A stretch of 60,835 nucleotides of DNA from an uncultured Bradyrhizobium sp. GTDB lineage: Bacteria > Pseudomonadota > Alphaproteobacteria > Rhizobiales > Xanthobacteraceae. Below, in pieces: positions 17,878-26,479 of the stretch (position 1 is the stretch's first letter; every line of letters begins with the position of its first letter). Under the pieces are notes generated by a model. That model worked only from the letters and a program-made list of their open reading frames with translations. It was not told the DNA's origin and did not search any database. The position numbers were made by a program, and so were the translations under genes. Location of the stretch: NCBI RefSeq assembly GCF_936928535.1, contig NZ_CAKZHY010000126.1, forward strand, positions 1 through 60,835. Direction: 5' to 3'.

Positions 17878-19137
17878 ATGCAACTCACCTCCCGCCTTGC
17901 GCTGATGAACTGGCTGGCCGGCCAGGGGCTCACCGGCCTTCCCGAACCTGAATTGTTACGCGGCTTCTGCGAGCGCTGCCGCGCCGAAGGGCTGGATCTC
18001 TCGCGCGGGCTCGTGGTCATCGATACGTTGCACCCGATCTACGAGGGTCGTGCCTTTCGCTGGAGCGATGTCCCGACCAACGAGAGCGACGTCCTCGAAT
18101 ATGGCTCGACGGCGGAGGGCGATGCGGCCAAGAACTGGCGCCGCTCGGTGTTCTATCATCTGCTCGAGCACGGCCACGACGAGATGTTGCTGGATCTTGC
18201 CGACGCGCCCTCGCTCGATTTCTCGCAGATCGGCGAGCTCGCCGAAAATGGTCATCGCCATTTCCTGGCTTTCGTGCACCGCTTCGGCGAGAGCGGAGCG
18301 CTCGGGCAGATGGACTGCCTCTACTCCTGCTGGACGACGCGGCGGGACGAGGGCTTTACCGAAGGCGAGCTCGAAGCACTGCGTGATCTCGTGCCGGTGC
18401 TGGGACTTGCGATCAAATCGGCGCAGCAGGTCGACATCGTGCGGACGCTGGGGCGGGTCTATCTCGGGCGCGATGCCTCCGAGCAGGTCCTGCGCGGGCG
18501 CATCTCGCGCGGCGTCACCGAGCGCATCAAGGCCGTGCTCTGGTATTCGGATTTGCGCGGCTCGACAGGAATCAGCGAGAGCATCGGGCCGGACGAGATC
18601 ATCCCGTTCCTCAACGATTATGCCCAGGCCGTGATCGACGCGATCCACGAGGCCGGTGGCGACGTGCTGAAGCTGATCGGCGATGGCGTGCTTGCGATGT
18701 TCTGGGGTGAGGACATGGCGGATGCGCGGCGCGCCGCGCTGCGGGCCGAGCACCTGTTCCGCCAGAATGTCACGGCGCTGAACGCACGCCGGGCGGCGGA
18801 GGGACGTCCGACCACGTCGGCCTATATCGGGCTGCATGTCGGCGAGGTTTTTTACGGCAATATCGGCAGCGAGGACCGGCTCGATTTCACCGTGGTCGGC
18901 CCAACCGTCAACGAGGTCAGCCGCATCGCCTCGATGAGCCGCTCGGTCGATCGCGAGCTGCTGGCGTCAGCCGAGTTCTACAAGGGCCTCGATGCCGCCG
19001 GCCGCCGCTATCTCGTCTCCACCGGCCGCTACGCGCTTCGCGGCATCGGCCGCGCGCAGGATCTCTATACGCTCGACCCCGAAGTCGACGCGAGCGAGCC
19101 GGTGACGGGTAGCTACGAGCGGTACCTGGCGAACTAG
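17878..19137 (+). CDS. Class III adenylate/guanylate cyclase
   Basis: The C-terminal half (residues about 215-400) is a class III nucleotidyl cyclase. It shows the first metal Asp in AVLWYSDLRGSTGISE, the second in KLIGDGVLAMFWG, and the transition-state Asn/Arg region in TVVGPTVNEVSRIASM. All catalytic positions look intact, so cAMP (or cGMP) production is expected. The N-terminal 210 residues have no membrane segment and no domain I can name with confidence; GLVVIDTLHPIYEGRAFRW suggests a GAF/PAS-like sensory region. A second possible ATG lies at 17905. It ends four bases into the convergent MFS gene. Confidence 0.88.
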   Translation: MQLTSRLALMNWLAGQGLTGLPEPELLRGFCERCRAEGLDLSRGLVVIDTLHPIYEGRAFRWSDVPTNESDVLEYGSTAEGDAAKNWRRSVFYHLLEHGHDEMLLDLADAPSLDFSQIGELAENGHRHFLAFVHRFGESGALGQMDCLYSCWTTRRDEGFTEGELEALRDLVPVLGLAIKSAQQVDIVRTLGRVYLGRDASEQVLRGRISRGVTERIKAVLWYSDLRGSTGISESIGPDEIIPFLNDYAQAVIDAIHEAGGDVLKLIGDGVLAMFWGEDMADARRAALRAEHLFRQNVTALNARRAAEGRPTTSAYIGLHVGEVFYGNIGSEDRLDFTVVGPTVNEVSRIASMSRSVDRELLASAEFYKGLDAAGRRYLVSTGRYALRGIGRAQDLYTLDPEVDASEPVTGSYERYLAN

Positions 19138-20378
19138 CACCGCGCCGCAGCTTCGTCCCCCACCATCGCCGGCTGCCGATCCAGCGCCACCGCGGGTGAC
19201 AGCCAGATCACCAGCGCCTGCACACCGAAGACGGCGGCGGCGAGATAAAGGCACGCTTCCGCGCTCCAGAGACCGCCGACGATCGCACCCAGTGCCGAGC
19301 CGAGCGGACGGGCGCCGTAGCTCATGATGTTGATGGCGGAGACGCGGCCCAAGAGACGCGGCGGCGTCACCGACTGGCGCAAGGTCGTGGTCGAGATCAC
19401 CCACAGGATCGGGCCGACGCCGAGCAGGAAGAAGCTCAACGCCGCGAGCCAGGGCGAGGGTACCAGCACGGTCAACGCCATCACCACAGCGGCGACGAAG
19501 CCGGTGACAGGGCCGAGGCCGACCACGGTGCCGAAGGCGATACGCTTCATCACGCGCGTTGCGAACAGCGCGCCGATCACCATGCCGACGCCGTACATCG
19601 TCAGCACGGTGCCGACGCCGGTCGCGGTGAGGCCGAGATGGCGCACAGCGTAGGGCACGAACACCGCGATCTGCAAAAACCAGCCGGTGTTGAAGATGAA
19701 TTGCGTGATGAACACCGGTCGCAACAGCGGATGGTGGAAGACGAAACCGGCGCCCTCACGAATGTCCTGGAACGGATGGCGTCGCGGGGTCGGCGCACGC
19801 ACGGGCTCGTAAAGGCCGGAGAGCAGCACCACGGCGATCGCCGAGAGCGCCGCGGCAAAGCCGAAGGCCGGGCTCGCGCCCCACCATCCCACCAGCGCGC
19901 CGCCAAGCGCGGGACCGCTTGCAAAGGCGATGGTGCGCGCGAGCTCGATGCGGGCATTCGCCGCCGGTAGCAGCTCCGCGCTCACCAACGAGGGCACCAG
20001 CGCCGGCGCAGCGACACTGTAGACGACGGTGCCACAGACGGCGGCAAAGCCGAGCAGCGCCAGCAGCGGCAAAGTGAGCGCGCCGAGGGTGAGCAGCAGA
20101 ACGATTGTCCCCAGCGCCACCGCCCGCAGTGCCTCGGCCCCTGCCATCAGCACGCGGCGGGAGATGCGGTCGGCAAGCAGGCCCGCGGGAATCGCGAACA
20201 GGACGAAGGGCAGGGTGAGCGCGGTCTGGAGCATACCGGTCTGGCCCTCGGCGACGCCCAGCGTCAGCACGGCGACGATGGGGGCGGCGGCGAGCGCAAT
20301 CTGCTCGGCCGATTGCGCTGCGAGGTTGGACCAGGCGAGGCGGTTGAAGGTGTCGGGAAGGCGAGTGGCATTTGACAT
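19134..20378 (-). CDS. MFS transporter (EntS-like exporter)
   Basis: This 414-aa protein has about 12 transmembrane segments. It starts MSNATRLPDTFNRLAWSNLA and has the MFS motif LLADRISRRVLMAGAEALRA in loop 2-3. The pattern of helices and the mid-protein GVGMVIGALFATRVMKRI resemble the MFS_3/EntS subfamily of exporters. AGGAAA precedes the ATG at 20378, and the remaining upstream frame is unlikely to be translated. It is divergent from mntH, so the Mur-like site at 20501 could affect both. Confidence 0.85.
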   Translation of the reverse strand: MSNATRLPDTFNRLAWSNLAAQSAEQIALAAAPIVAVLTLGVAEGQTGMLQTALTLPFVLFAIPAGLLADRISRRVLMAGAEALRAVALGTIVLLLTLGALTLPLLALLGFAAVCGTVVYSVAAPALVPSLVSAELLPAANARIELARTIAFASGPALGGALVGWWGASPAFGFAAALSAIAVVLLSGLYEPVRAPTPRRHPFQDIREGAGFVFHHPLLRPVFITQFIFNTGWFLQIAVFVPYAVRHLGLTATGVGTVLTMYGVGMVIGALFATRVMKRIAFGTVVGLGPVTGFVAAVVMALTVLVPSPWLAALSFFLLGVGPILWVISTTTLRQSVTPPRLLGRVSAINIMSYGARPLGSALGAIVGGLWSAEACLYLAAAVFGVQALVIWLSPAVALDRQPAMVGDEAAARC

Positions 20379-20500
20379 GGCGCATTTCCTGCAAACTCGT
20401 GATGCCCCCACTATTCGCTCCCGGGAGCGGCCAAACCCACCCGCTTCCCGACAGGGTTGGGCGCGAGGTCGGAAGCGGGAACCAAAGGGGCTAGATGCAG

Positions 20501-20517
20501 TTGCAAATGAGTTGCAA
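20501..20517 (+). promoter_or_regulatory. Mur/Fur-type operator upstream of mntH
   Basis: TTGCAAATGAGTTGCAA is a pair of self-complementary TTGCAA half-sites separated by five bases, ending 28 bases before the mntH start. It resembles the TGCAAA-rich sites bound by Mur, the manganese-responsive Fur homologue known to repress mntH in Bradyrhizobium. Confidence 0.7.
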
Positions 20518-20545
20518 TAAGAGCCGACTTCGGTATTCTCGCCCC

Positions 20546-21901
20546 ATGGATGCAAGATCGCCCGATTTGATCCCCGACACCGCCGCCGGCTGGCGCAATG
20601 GTGCGCCCGCGACCAAGAGCCTGGCCGAGGTGAATGCCACTGTGGCCATCCCTACGGCCGGGGCGTGGTGGCGGCGGCTGCTCGCCTTCGTCGGCCCGGG
20701 CTACATGGTCTCGGTCGGCTACATGGACCCCGGCAATTGGGCGACCGACCTCGCCGGCGGGTCGAAATTCGGCTACACGCTGCTCTCGGTCATTCTGCTC
20801 TCGAGCCTGATGGCGATCCTGCTGCAGTCGCTGGCGGCTCGGCTCGGCATCGTCACCGACCGCGACCTCGCGCAGGCCTGCCGCGCCTCCTATTCGCCCG
20901 CGGTGAATATGCTGCTCTGGCTCGCGTGCGAGGCGGCGATCATCGCCTGCGATCTCGCCGAGGTGATCGGCACTGCGATCGCACTGAAACTCCTGTTCGG
21001 CATTCCCCTGGTCGGCGGTGCGCTGATCGCAGCGCTTGATGCGTTCCTGCTGCTCATCCTGATGAACCGCGGCTTCCGCTTCCTTGAAGCGTTCGTCATG
21101 GCGCTGCTGGCGGTGATCGCGGTCTGCTTTGCGGTGCAGATCGTGGCCGCGGCGCCGCCGGTGGCCGAGGTGCTGCGCGGCTTTGCGCCGAAGACCGAGA
21201 TCTTCACCAATTCCGAGATGCTCTACATCGCGATCGGCATCATCGGAGCGACCGTGATGCCGCACAATCTCTATCTGCACTCCTCGATCGTGCAGACGCG
21301 CGCCTATGCGCGCGACGACGAGGGCCGGCGCGACGCTATCAAATGGGCGACGACGGATTCCACCATCGCGCTGATGCTGGCGCTGTTCATCAATGCCGCG
21401 ATCCTGGTGGTGGCGGCCGCGACGTTCCACAGAAGCGGCCATGCCGACGTCGCCGAGATCGGCCAAGCTTTCGAGCTGCTGTCGCCGCTGCTTGGCCTCG
21501 GTATCGCCTCGACGTTGTTCGCGGTGGCGCTGCTGGCCTCGGGTCTGAATTCAACGGTCACCGCGACGCTCGCCGGCCAGATCGTGATGGAAGGTTTTCT
21601 CGACCTGCGCCTGCCGAGCTGGGCGCGCCGCCTCGTCACGCGCGGCATCGCCATCATTCCGGTGATCGTCGTCACCGCGATCTATGGCGAGCGCGGCACG
21701 GCGGATCTGCTGGTGTTCAGCCAGGTCGTGCTGTCGATGCAGCTGCCCTTCGCCGTGATCCCGCTGGTGCGGTTCGTGTCGGATCGCCGCAAGATGGGCC
21801 AGTTCGCGATTGCACCATACGTCGCCGCGCTCGCCTGGATCGTCGCGGGCGTGATCGTGGTTTTGAACGTGAAGCTGCTGGTGGATACGTTGTCCGGCTG
21901 A
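20546..21901 (+). CDS. mntH: Nramp-family Mn2+ transporter MntH
   Basis: MntH is the proton-coupled Mn2+ importer of the Nramp family. The 451-aa protein shows the first-helix metal motif DPGNWATDLAGG, the helix-6 motif MPHNLYLHSSIVQTR and about eleven hydrophobic helices. The start at 20546 leaves a 55-residue cytoplasmic N-terminus before the first helix. The palindromic Mur-like site just upstream fits Mn-dependent repression, as known for B. japonicum mntH. It converges on bpt with only five bases between the stop codons. Confidence 0.93.
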   Translation: MDARSPDLIPDTAAGWRNGAPATKSLAEVNATVAIPTAGAWWRRLLAFVGPGYMVSVGYMDPGNWATDLAGGSKFGYTLLSVILLSSLMAILLQSLAARLGIVTDRDLAQACRASYSPAVNMLLWLACEAAIIACDLAEVIGTAIALKLLFGIPLVGGALIAALDAFLLLILMNRGFRFLEAFVMALLAVIAVCFAVQIVAAAPPVAEVLRGFAPKTEIFTNSEMLYIAIGIIGATVMPHNLYLHSSIVQTRAYARDDEGRRDAIKWATTDSTIALMLALFINAAILVVAAATFHRSGHADVAEIGQAFELLSPLLGLGIASTLFAVALLASGLNSTVTATLAGQIVMEGFLDLRLPSWARRLVTRGIAIIPVIVVTAIYGERGTADLLVFSQVVLSMQLPFAVIPLVRFVSDRRKMGQFAIAPYVAALAWIVAGVIVVLNVKLLVDTLSG

Positions 21902-21906
21902 ACGCG

Positions 21907-22683
21907 TCAGTCCTGCGGCTCTGACGTCGCATCGCCTTGCGCGTCGATGCGCAGCCAGCCCGAGGGCGCGAGGCGCTGCTGCGGCAGGAAGCGGGCCTTG
22001 TAGTCCATCTTCTTGGAGCCTTCGATCCAGTAGCCGAGATAGACGTAAGGCAGGCCTTGCCGGCGTGCGCGCGCGATATGGTCGAGGATCATGAAGGTGC
22101 CCATCGAGCGCGAGACCTGGCTCGGCTCGAAGAACGAATAGACCATCGACAGGCCGTCGCTGAGCACGTCGGTGAGTGCGACCGCGATCAGCTCCTCGCC
22201 GCGGCCGGTGAGGCCGCTGTCGGGACCCCGCCTGCGATACTCGATGATGCGGGTCTCGACATGGCTGTCCTCGACCATCATGGCGTAGTCGAGCACCGTC
22301 ATGTCGGCCATGCCGCCATGGCGATGGCGGGCGTCCAGATAGGCGCGAAACACCGAATATTGCTCTGACGTCGGCACCGCGCTGCGCTGCTCGCCGATGA
22401 TGTCGGCATTGCGCGCCATCACCTTGCGGAAATTGCGGGACGGGCGAAACTCGTTGGCGACGACCCGGACCGAGACGCAGGCCCGGCACTGGTCGCAGGC
22501 CGGCCGGTACGCGATCGACTGGCTGCGGCGGAACCCACCATGGGTCAGGAGGTCGTTGAGGTCGCCGGCGCGCTCCCCCACGAGGTGCGTGAACACCTTG
22601 CGCTCATGCCGGCCCGGCAGATACGGGCAGGGGGACGGCGCCGTGAGGTAAAATTGGGGGGTGTCGCGCGAGTGCTGGGTCAA
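21907..22683 (-). CDS. bpt: Aspartate/glutamate leucyltransferase (N-end rule)
   Basis: Bpt moves leucine from tRNA-Leu to N-terminal Asp or Glu and so marks proteins for ClpS/ClpAP degradation. The 258-aa protein begins MTQHSRDTPQFYLTAPSPCP. The CPYLPGR segment and the cysteine cluster RPACDQCRACVSVRV at residues about 60-75 are typical of the ATE/Bpt N-terminal domain. The C-terminal acyltransferase part has YLGYWIEGSKKMDYKARFLP, the conserved end of the family. In alphaproteobacteria this form is usually annotated as arginyltransferase or Bpt; substrate preference cannot be decided from sequence alone. Confidence 0.92.
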   Translation of the reverse strand: MTQHSRDTPQFYLTAPSPCPYLPGRHERKVFTHLVGERAGDLNDLLTHGGFRRSQSIAYRPACDQCRACVSVRVVANEFRPSRNFRKVMARNADIIGEQRSAVPTSEQYSVFRAYLDARHRHGGMADMTVLDYAMMVEDSHVETRIIEYRRRGPDSGLTGRGEELIAVALTDVLSDGLSMVYSFFEPSQVSRSMGTFMILDHIARARRQGLPYVYLGYWIEGSKKMDYKARFLPQQRLAPSGWLRIDAQGDATSEPQD

Positions 22684-22746
22684 GGGACGTCGTGGGCCTC
22701 CGAAATGGGTATCAGCATCGCGCTACGAAAGCTCCCGGTCAATCGG

Positions 22747-22781
22747 TCCGCTAGGCTGGTCAGATCATCCAGTCTAGCGGA
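22747..22781 (-). terminator. Hairpin between RDD gene and bpt
   Basis: TCCGCTAG-g-CTGG pairs with CCAG-t-CTAGCGGA, making a 13-bp stem closed through one G-U pair, with a nine-base loop. It lies downstream of the RDD gene and upstream of bpt on the minus strand. No T-run follows, so it may act with Rho or as a processing structure. Just beyond it, TAGGTCCTTG occurs twice (22792-22801 and 22818-22827). Confidence 0.5.
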
Positions 22782-22813
22782 TCCGGGTTAGTAGGTCCTT
22801 GATCACCAGGCTC

Positions 22814-23362
22814 TCAATAGGTCCTTGCGGCCTGGGGCACCGGCGCGCGGACCGAATTGTTGATCACGACCGTTCCCAGCACGAAATCGTGCAGCAGGCG
22901 CCGGCGGCCGTTGAAGAGGCCGACGAGAACCACGAAGGGCGAGAGGAACGAAACCGACACCCAGAACAGCACGGCGTGGGTGGCGCCGAGGACAAAGTAG
23001 CCGGGCGCGCCGTACCAGGTGCGCAACTCGAGGTCCATGATCCGCATCCCGACGGTCGCCGACGAGGGGCCACCAATGCAGGCGCCGTAATAGACGATGG
23101 CCCAGATCACGGAGGCCGGCCAGGCCAGCCAGAACAGCGCCCAGCCGAGGCCGAGCGTCACCACGCCGAACACCGCGATGAAGATGTAGCCGAGGATGAC
23201 GGGGACGGAGATCACGACCATGTCGATCAGGAATGCGAATACGCGCCGCGTCGCAACGCCGCGGAACAGTTCCGGATGCCGATAGGGATCGTAGGCATGC
23301 GCCTGCGCGCCGCCGTCATTGCGCCAGACACCGCTGTCGTTTGGCGAACCCGAGGTGGACAT
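22814..23362 (-). CDS. RDD-family membrane protein
   Basis: The 182-aa protein begins MSTSGSPNDSGVWRNDGGAQ. After a 40-residue soluble part it has the RDD signature (ATRRVFAFLIDMVVISVPVI), then further helices and a second charged region (SATVGMRIMDLELRT), ending near GRRRLLHDFVLGTVVIN. This matches RDD proteins, thought in some cases to be ion antiporters. No partner gene identifies its role. The start at 23362 was chosen because the frame upstream of it lacks any conserved sequence. Confidence 0.85.
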   Translation of the reverse strand: MSTSGSPNDSGVWRNDGGAQAHAYDPYRHPELFRGVATRRVFAFLIDMVVISVPVILGYIFIAVFGVVTLGLGWALFWLAWPASVIWAIVYYGACIGGPSSATVGMRIMDLELRTWYGAPGYFVLGATHAVLFWVSVSFLSPFVVLVGLFNGRRRLLHDFVLGTVVINNSVRAPVPQAARTY

Positions 23363-23548
23363 GAGCTTCCCTTCCGCTTTCGGATCTCTCACCCCGCAGC
23401 ACATGGGAACCATCCGGCCACACGCCAAGGCTGTCGGCCGGTCAACACTGCAAAATATTCGGGCGATTCGGCGGCCGCCGGCGCTTGCGCGGTTCATGAT
23501 TTGCATCATGCTGCGTGGGGCGAGGGTGCAATTCCGGCGCCCGACAGG

Positions 23549-24193
23549 ATGATCTTCATGGGTGGTCAGGTCGAATTGCGTTGCCGCTGCGGCAGTGTCC
23601 GCGCCGTGGTCGCGGGTGTGTCACCGCAAACGGTCAATCGTGTGGTCTGCTACTGCGACGACTGCCAGGCTTTCCTGCATCAGCTCGGCCGCGCCGATCT
23701 GTTGAACGCGAAAGGCGGCAGCGACATTGTCCAGGTCGCGCCGTCGACGCTCGCGTTTGTGCAGGGGCAGGACCGGATCGCGGGGATACGACTGAGCCCG
23801 AAAGGCCTGTACCGGTGGTATGCAAGCTGCTGCAACGCGCCGATCGGCAATACGCTGACGCCAACCATTCCCTTTGTGGGCATCATCGCACAGGCGTTCG
23901 CGGGGGGCGCGTCGGCCGTTGACGAGGTCGCCGGAGCGCCAGTCGGCGCCATTCTCGGCAAGTATGCAGTAGGCGAGCCGCCACCGGGTTCGACGGGACT
24001 TAATCTCCCTCTCATCCTGCGCGCTATCGGCAAGGTGCTTTCATGGAAGGTGCGTGGGAAGACATGGCCGCATCCGTTCTTCAAGCGGGAAGCGCAGCAG
24101 CCGATCTATCCGATCACCGTGCTGTCGCGCGAACAACGCGATGCACTACGTCCGTTATGCGGGCCTCGGCCGAACGAGCAAACGGTGCCGTAG
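23549..24193 (+). CDS. DUF6151/GFA-like zinc-binding protein
   Basis: The 214-aa product begins MIFMGGQVELRCRCGSVRAV. The CRCG, then CYCDDCQAF, then SCCNAPIGN pattern matches the glutathione-dependent formaldehyde-activating (GFA)/CENP-V fold, whose cysteines bind zinc. The C-terminal extension (about 100 residues, including KVRGKTWPHPFF) fits DUF6151-type relatives. Catalytic activity is unproven for most of the family. A second ATG at 23558 is also possible. Its stop codon lies inside the family C repeat that begins at 24190. Confidence 0.78.
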   Translation: MIFMGGQVELRCRCGSVRAVVAGVSPQTVNRVVCYCDDCQAFLHQLGRADLLNAKGGSDIVQVAPSTLAFVQGQDRIAGIRLSPKGLYRWYASCCNAPIGNTLTPTIPFVGIIAQAFAGGASAVDEVAGAPVGAILGKYAVGEPPPGSTGLNLPLILRAIGKVLSWKVRGKTWPHPFFKREAQQPIYPITVLSREQRDALRPLCGPRPNEQTVP

Positions 24194-24280
24194 GGTGGGC
24201 AAAGGCGCGCTTGCGCCGTGCCCACGATGTGTCGCGATCACTACCAGATGGTGGGCACGCTTTCGCTTTGCCCACCCTAC
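24190..24280. repeat. Palindromic intergenic repeat (family C)
   Basis: The element begins GTAGGGTGGGCAAAG (24190-24204) and ends with its perfect 15-base inverse CTTTGCCCACCCTAC (24266-24280); GTGCCCAC and GTGGGCAC form a second inverted pair inside. It lies between the convergent DUF6151 and hemB genes and includes the TAG stop codon of the former. Confidence 0.85.
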
Positions 24281-24286
24281 GGCAGC

Positions 24287-25348
24287 TCATCCTTGTGCCC
24301 GCAGCTTCTCTGCCGCCTTGGGCGCAAAATAGCTGAGCACGCCATCGGCGCCGGCGCGCTTGAAGGCGAGCAGGCTCTCCATCATCGCGCGTTCGCCGTC
24401 GAGCCAGCCGTTGTTCGCGGCGGCTGCGATCATCGCGTATTCGCCCGAGACCTGGTAGGCGAAGGTCGGCATCGCGAACGTGTCCTTCACGCGGCGAACC
24501 ACGTCGAGATAGGGCATGCCGGGCTTCACCATCACCATGTCGGCACCTTCGGAGATGTCGAGCTCGACCTCGCGCAGCGCTTCGTCGGTGTTGGCGCTGT
24601 CCATCTGGTAGGTGCGCTTGTCGCCGGTGAGTGTCTTGGCCGAGCCGATGGCGTCGCGGAACGGGCCGTAAAAGGCGGAGGCGTACTTTGCCGCATAGGC
24701 CATGATCTGCACGTCGAGCAGGCCTGAGCGGTCCAGCCCCTCGCGGATCGCGGCGACGCGGCCGTCCATCATGTCCGAGGGCGCGATGATGTCGCAGCCG
24801 GCTTCGGCCTGCACCAGCGCTTGGCGCACCAGCACGGCGACCGTCTCGTCATTCAGGATCTTGCCGTCGGAGATCAGGCCGTCATGGCCGTGGCTGGTGA
24901 AGGGATCGAGCGCGACGTCGCAGAGCACGCCGATCTCGGGAAACTCCTTCTTGATTGCGCGCACCGCCTGGCAGACCAGGTTGTTCGGATTGGTCGCTTC
25001 CGAGCCTTCCTCGTCGCGCAGGGACGGCTCGGTGTAGGGAAACAACGCAAGGCAGGGGATCGTGAGCTTCATGGCGCGCTCGGCCTCGCGCACGGCCTGA
25101 TCGACGCTGAGGCGCTCGACGCCAGGCATCGAGGCGATACCCTCGCGCTTGTTGCTGCCGTCGATCAGGAACAGCGGCCAGATCAGATCGTCGGTATTGA
25201 GCACGTTCTCGCGCACCATGCGCCTGGCCCACTCGGCCTTGCGGTTGCGGCGCGGGCGGACGGTCAGATCGAGGGCATGGGGCACCGCGGCACCCGTCCC
25301 GCGCGCGACCTCGCGCAGTTCGATCGGACGTCCGTATTTGATCGCCAT
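24287..25348 (-). CDS. hemB: Delta-aminolevulinic acid dehydratase (porphobilinogen synthase), Mg2+ type
   Basis: HemB condenses two 5-aminolevulinate molecules to porphobilinogen in haem synthesis. The 353-aa protein carries Schiff-base lysines in MAYAAKYASAFYGPF and MVMVKPGMPYLDVV. Where zinc enzymes have a three-cysteine metal site, it reads DVALDPFTSHGHDG, the Asp/Ala version typical of the Mg2+-dependent enzyme known from B. japonicum. The start MAIKYGRPIELREV is preceded by GGGAG. An interrupted palindrome GAATTATTC at 25366-25374 sits about 20 bases before the start and recalls an Irr-type iron control element. Confidence 0.95.
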   Translation of the reverse strand: MAIKYGRPIELREVARGTGAAVPHALDLTVRPRRNRKAEWARRMVRENVLNTDDLIWPLFLIDGSNKREGIASMPGVERLSVDQAVREAERAMKLTIPCLALFPYTEPSLRDEEGSEATNPNNLVCQAVRAIKKEFPEIGVLCDVALDPFTSHGHDGLISDGKILNDETVAVLVRQALVQAEAGCDIIAPSDMMDGRVAAIREGLDRSGLLDVQIMAYAAKYASAFYGPFRDAIGSAKTLTGDKRTYQMDSANTDEALREVELDISEGADMVMVKPGMPYLDVVRRVKDTFAMPTFAYQVSGEYAMIAAAANNGWLDGERAMMESLLAFKRAGADGVLSYFAPKAAEKLRAQG

Positions 25349-25471
25349 TACTGTTCTCCCGGCTGGAATTATTCTTATACCAGCTCGCATGGTTCCCGTC
25401 ACCGCGGCTTGACCTCCCGCAAGGTGATGGCAGCCGATTGATTTTGCGGGGCGAAACAGCCAGAAGGGGGC

Positions 25472-25963
25472 ATGTCCGAGATCTCCACCCGCGATAGTGC
25501 CAATGCCAGGGATGCCGTCAGGGACAGCGCCCGAGACAGCGCGATGTCGGTCGCTGCGATCTCGTCGGAGAGACCTGAGTCCGATGACAATGTCTGGACG
25601 CGACGGCTGGTGTTGTTTCTGCGGGTGATGGCGCTGCTGTCGATCCTCAAAGGTCTCTATCACTGGGCGCAGGTGACGGGCTTCGTCGGCGGCGAGGACG
25701 AGGCGTTCGAGAACCAGTCGATGGCCTGGCAGGCCTCGACCATCTACTTCGCCGTGATCGAGCTCGTCGCTGCCGTCGGGCTTTGGTTGGCCACGCCCTG
25801 GGGCGCGGTGGTGTGGCTGACGACCGTGGTCTCGATGGCGGTGATCGAGCTGATGTTCCCCGGCATTTACGGCGGCAGTCTGATCGTCGTCGGCGTCGAG
25901 GCCTTCATGCTCGCCGCCTATCTCGCGCTCGCCTGGATGGCCGCGCGCGAACGGCCGCCGTAG
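25472..25963 (+). CDS. DUF6163-like membrane protein
   Basis: The 163-aa protein has a 40-residue polar N-terminus with repeated RDSA/ARDA units, then four likely helices: RLVLFLRVMALLSILKGLYH, IYFAVIELVAAVGLWLA, AVVWLTTVVSMAVIELMF and SLIVVGVEAFMLAAYLALAW. The order hemB - this gene - ldtR is also seen in other Rhizobiales. Function is unknown; the neighbourhood suggests an envelope role, by inference only. Confidence 0.72.
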   Translation: MSEISTRDSANARDAVRDSARDSAMSVAAISSERPESDDNVWTRRLVLFLRVMALLSILKGLYHWAQVTGFVGGEDEAFENQSMAWQASTIYFAVIELVAAVGLWLATPWGAVVWLTTVVSMAVIELMFPGIYGGSLIVVGVEAFMLAAYLALAWMAARERPP

Positions 25964-25991
25964 GGCAGGGGCGGTTTCAACATGCACATGC

Positions 25992-26112
25992 TTGTGCCCC
26001 GGACGCAGCGCAGCACGCAGTGATGCGCTGCTGAGCCGGGGCCCATTGCTTCTACGACCTATGTTTTGGCCTTCTGGGTCCCGGATCTGGGCTGCGCTTG
26101 TGCGGGACACGT
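25992..26112. repeat. Second copy of the family B repeat pair
   Basis: The module at 25992-26045 (TGTGCCCCGGACGCAGCGCA...) closely matches the inverse of 11342-11400, and 26073-26112 is a diverged inverted partner. It fills the first part of the 516-base gap before ldtR. The remaining 360 bases are more AT-rich and presumably hold the ldtR promoter. Confidence 0.75.
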
Positions 26113-26349
26113 GCGCGAGCTACGCGAAGTCGTGGTGACTTGGTTGATCGCTGGTTGCCTCAAATTCGAGGTAACTTTTCATTGACCTAGCGTTTTCAGC
26201 CACAGCTCTTACGCGTGCGTTTCGAAACGAGGCGGGGCTGTTCTGGAATGTGACAGAAGGGCCGGACGGAGGGTGAACAGGACCTTGCCACGGTCAACAG
26301 AGGGTTGCGAAAAGTGCTTGTGGCACAGGCTTAATCAGCAATTCACTGT

Positions 26350-26384
26350 CTTAAATTCATGATCTCTTTATTCTCTTATTTAAG
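26350..26384. promoter_or_regulatory. CTTAAAT/ATTTAAG inverted repeat upstream of ldtR
   Basis: CTTAAAT (26350-26356) and ATTTAAG (26378-26384) form a perfect 7-bp inverted repeat with a 21-base, mostly pyrimidine spacer, about 100 bases before ldtR. A further CTTAAG lies about 20 bases downstream. The layout would suit autoregulation by a dimeric winged-helix protein. Confidence 0.4.
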
Positions 26385-26479
26385 CCGATCTTCAAACGCC
26401 CCCCTTAAGTTGCACCTATCAGACGGGACACAAGTTTCGTCGAATAAGTGTCGATAAAAACGACAACAGGGGAAGTGTC

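Noticed and set aside
22799..23548. An N-terminal extension of the GFA-like protein
   Set aside because: The frame is open only because it is antisense to the RDD gene; the Cys motifs start at 23558 or later.
25349..26110. An N-terminal extension of HemB by about 250 residues
   Set aside because: The added sequence runs antisense to the DUF6163-like gene and through a repeat, while the normal HemB start with a ribosome binding site is at 25348.
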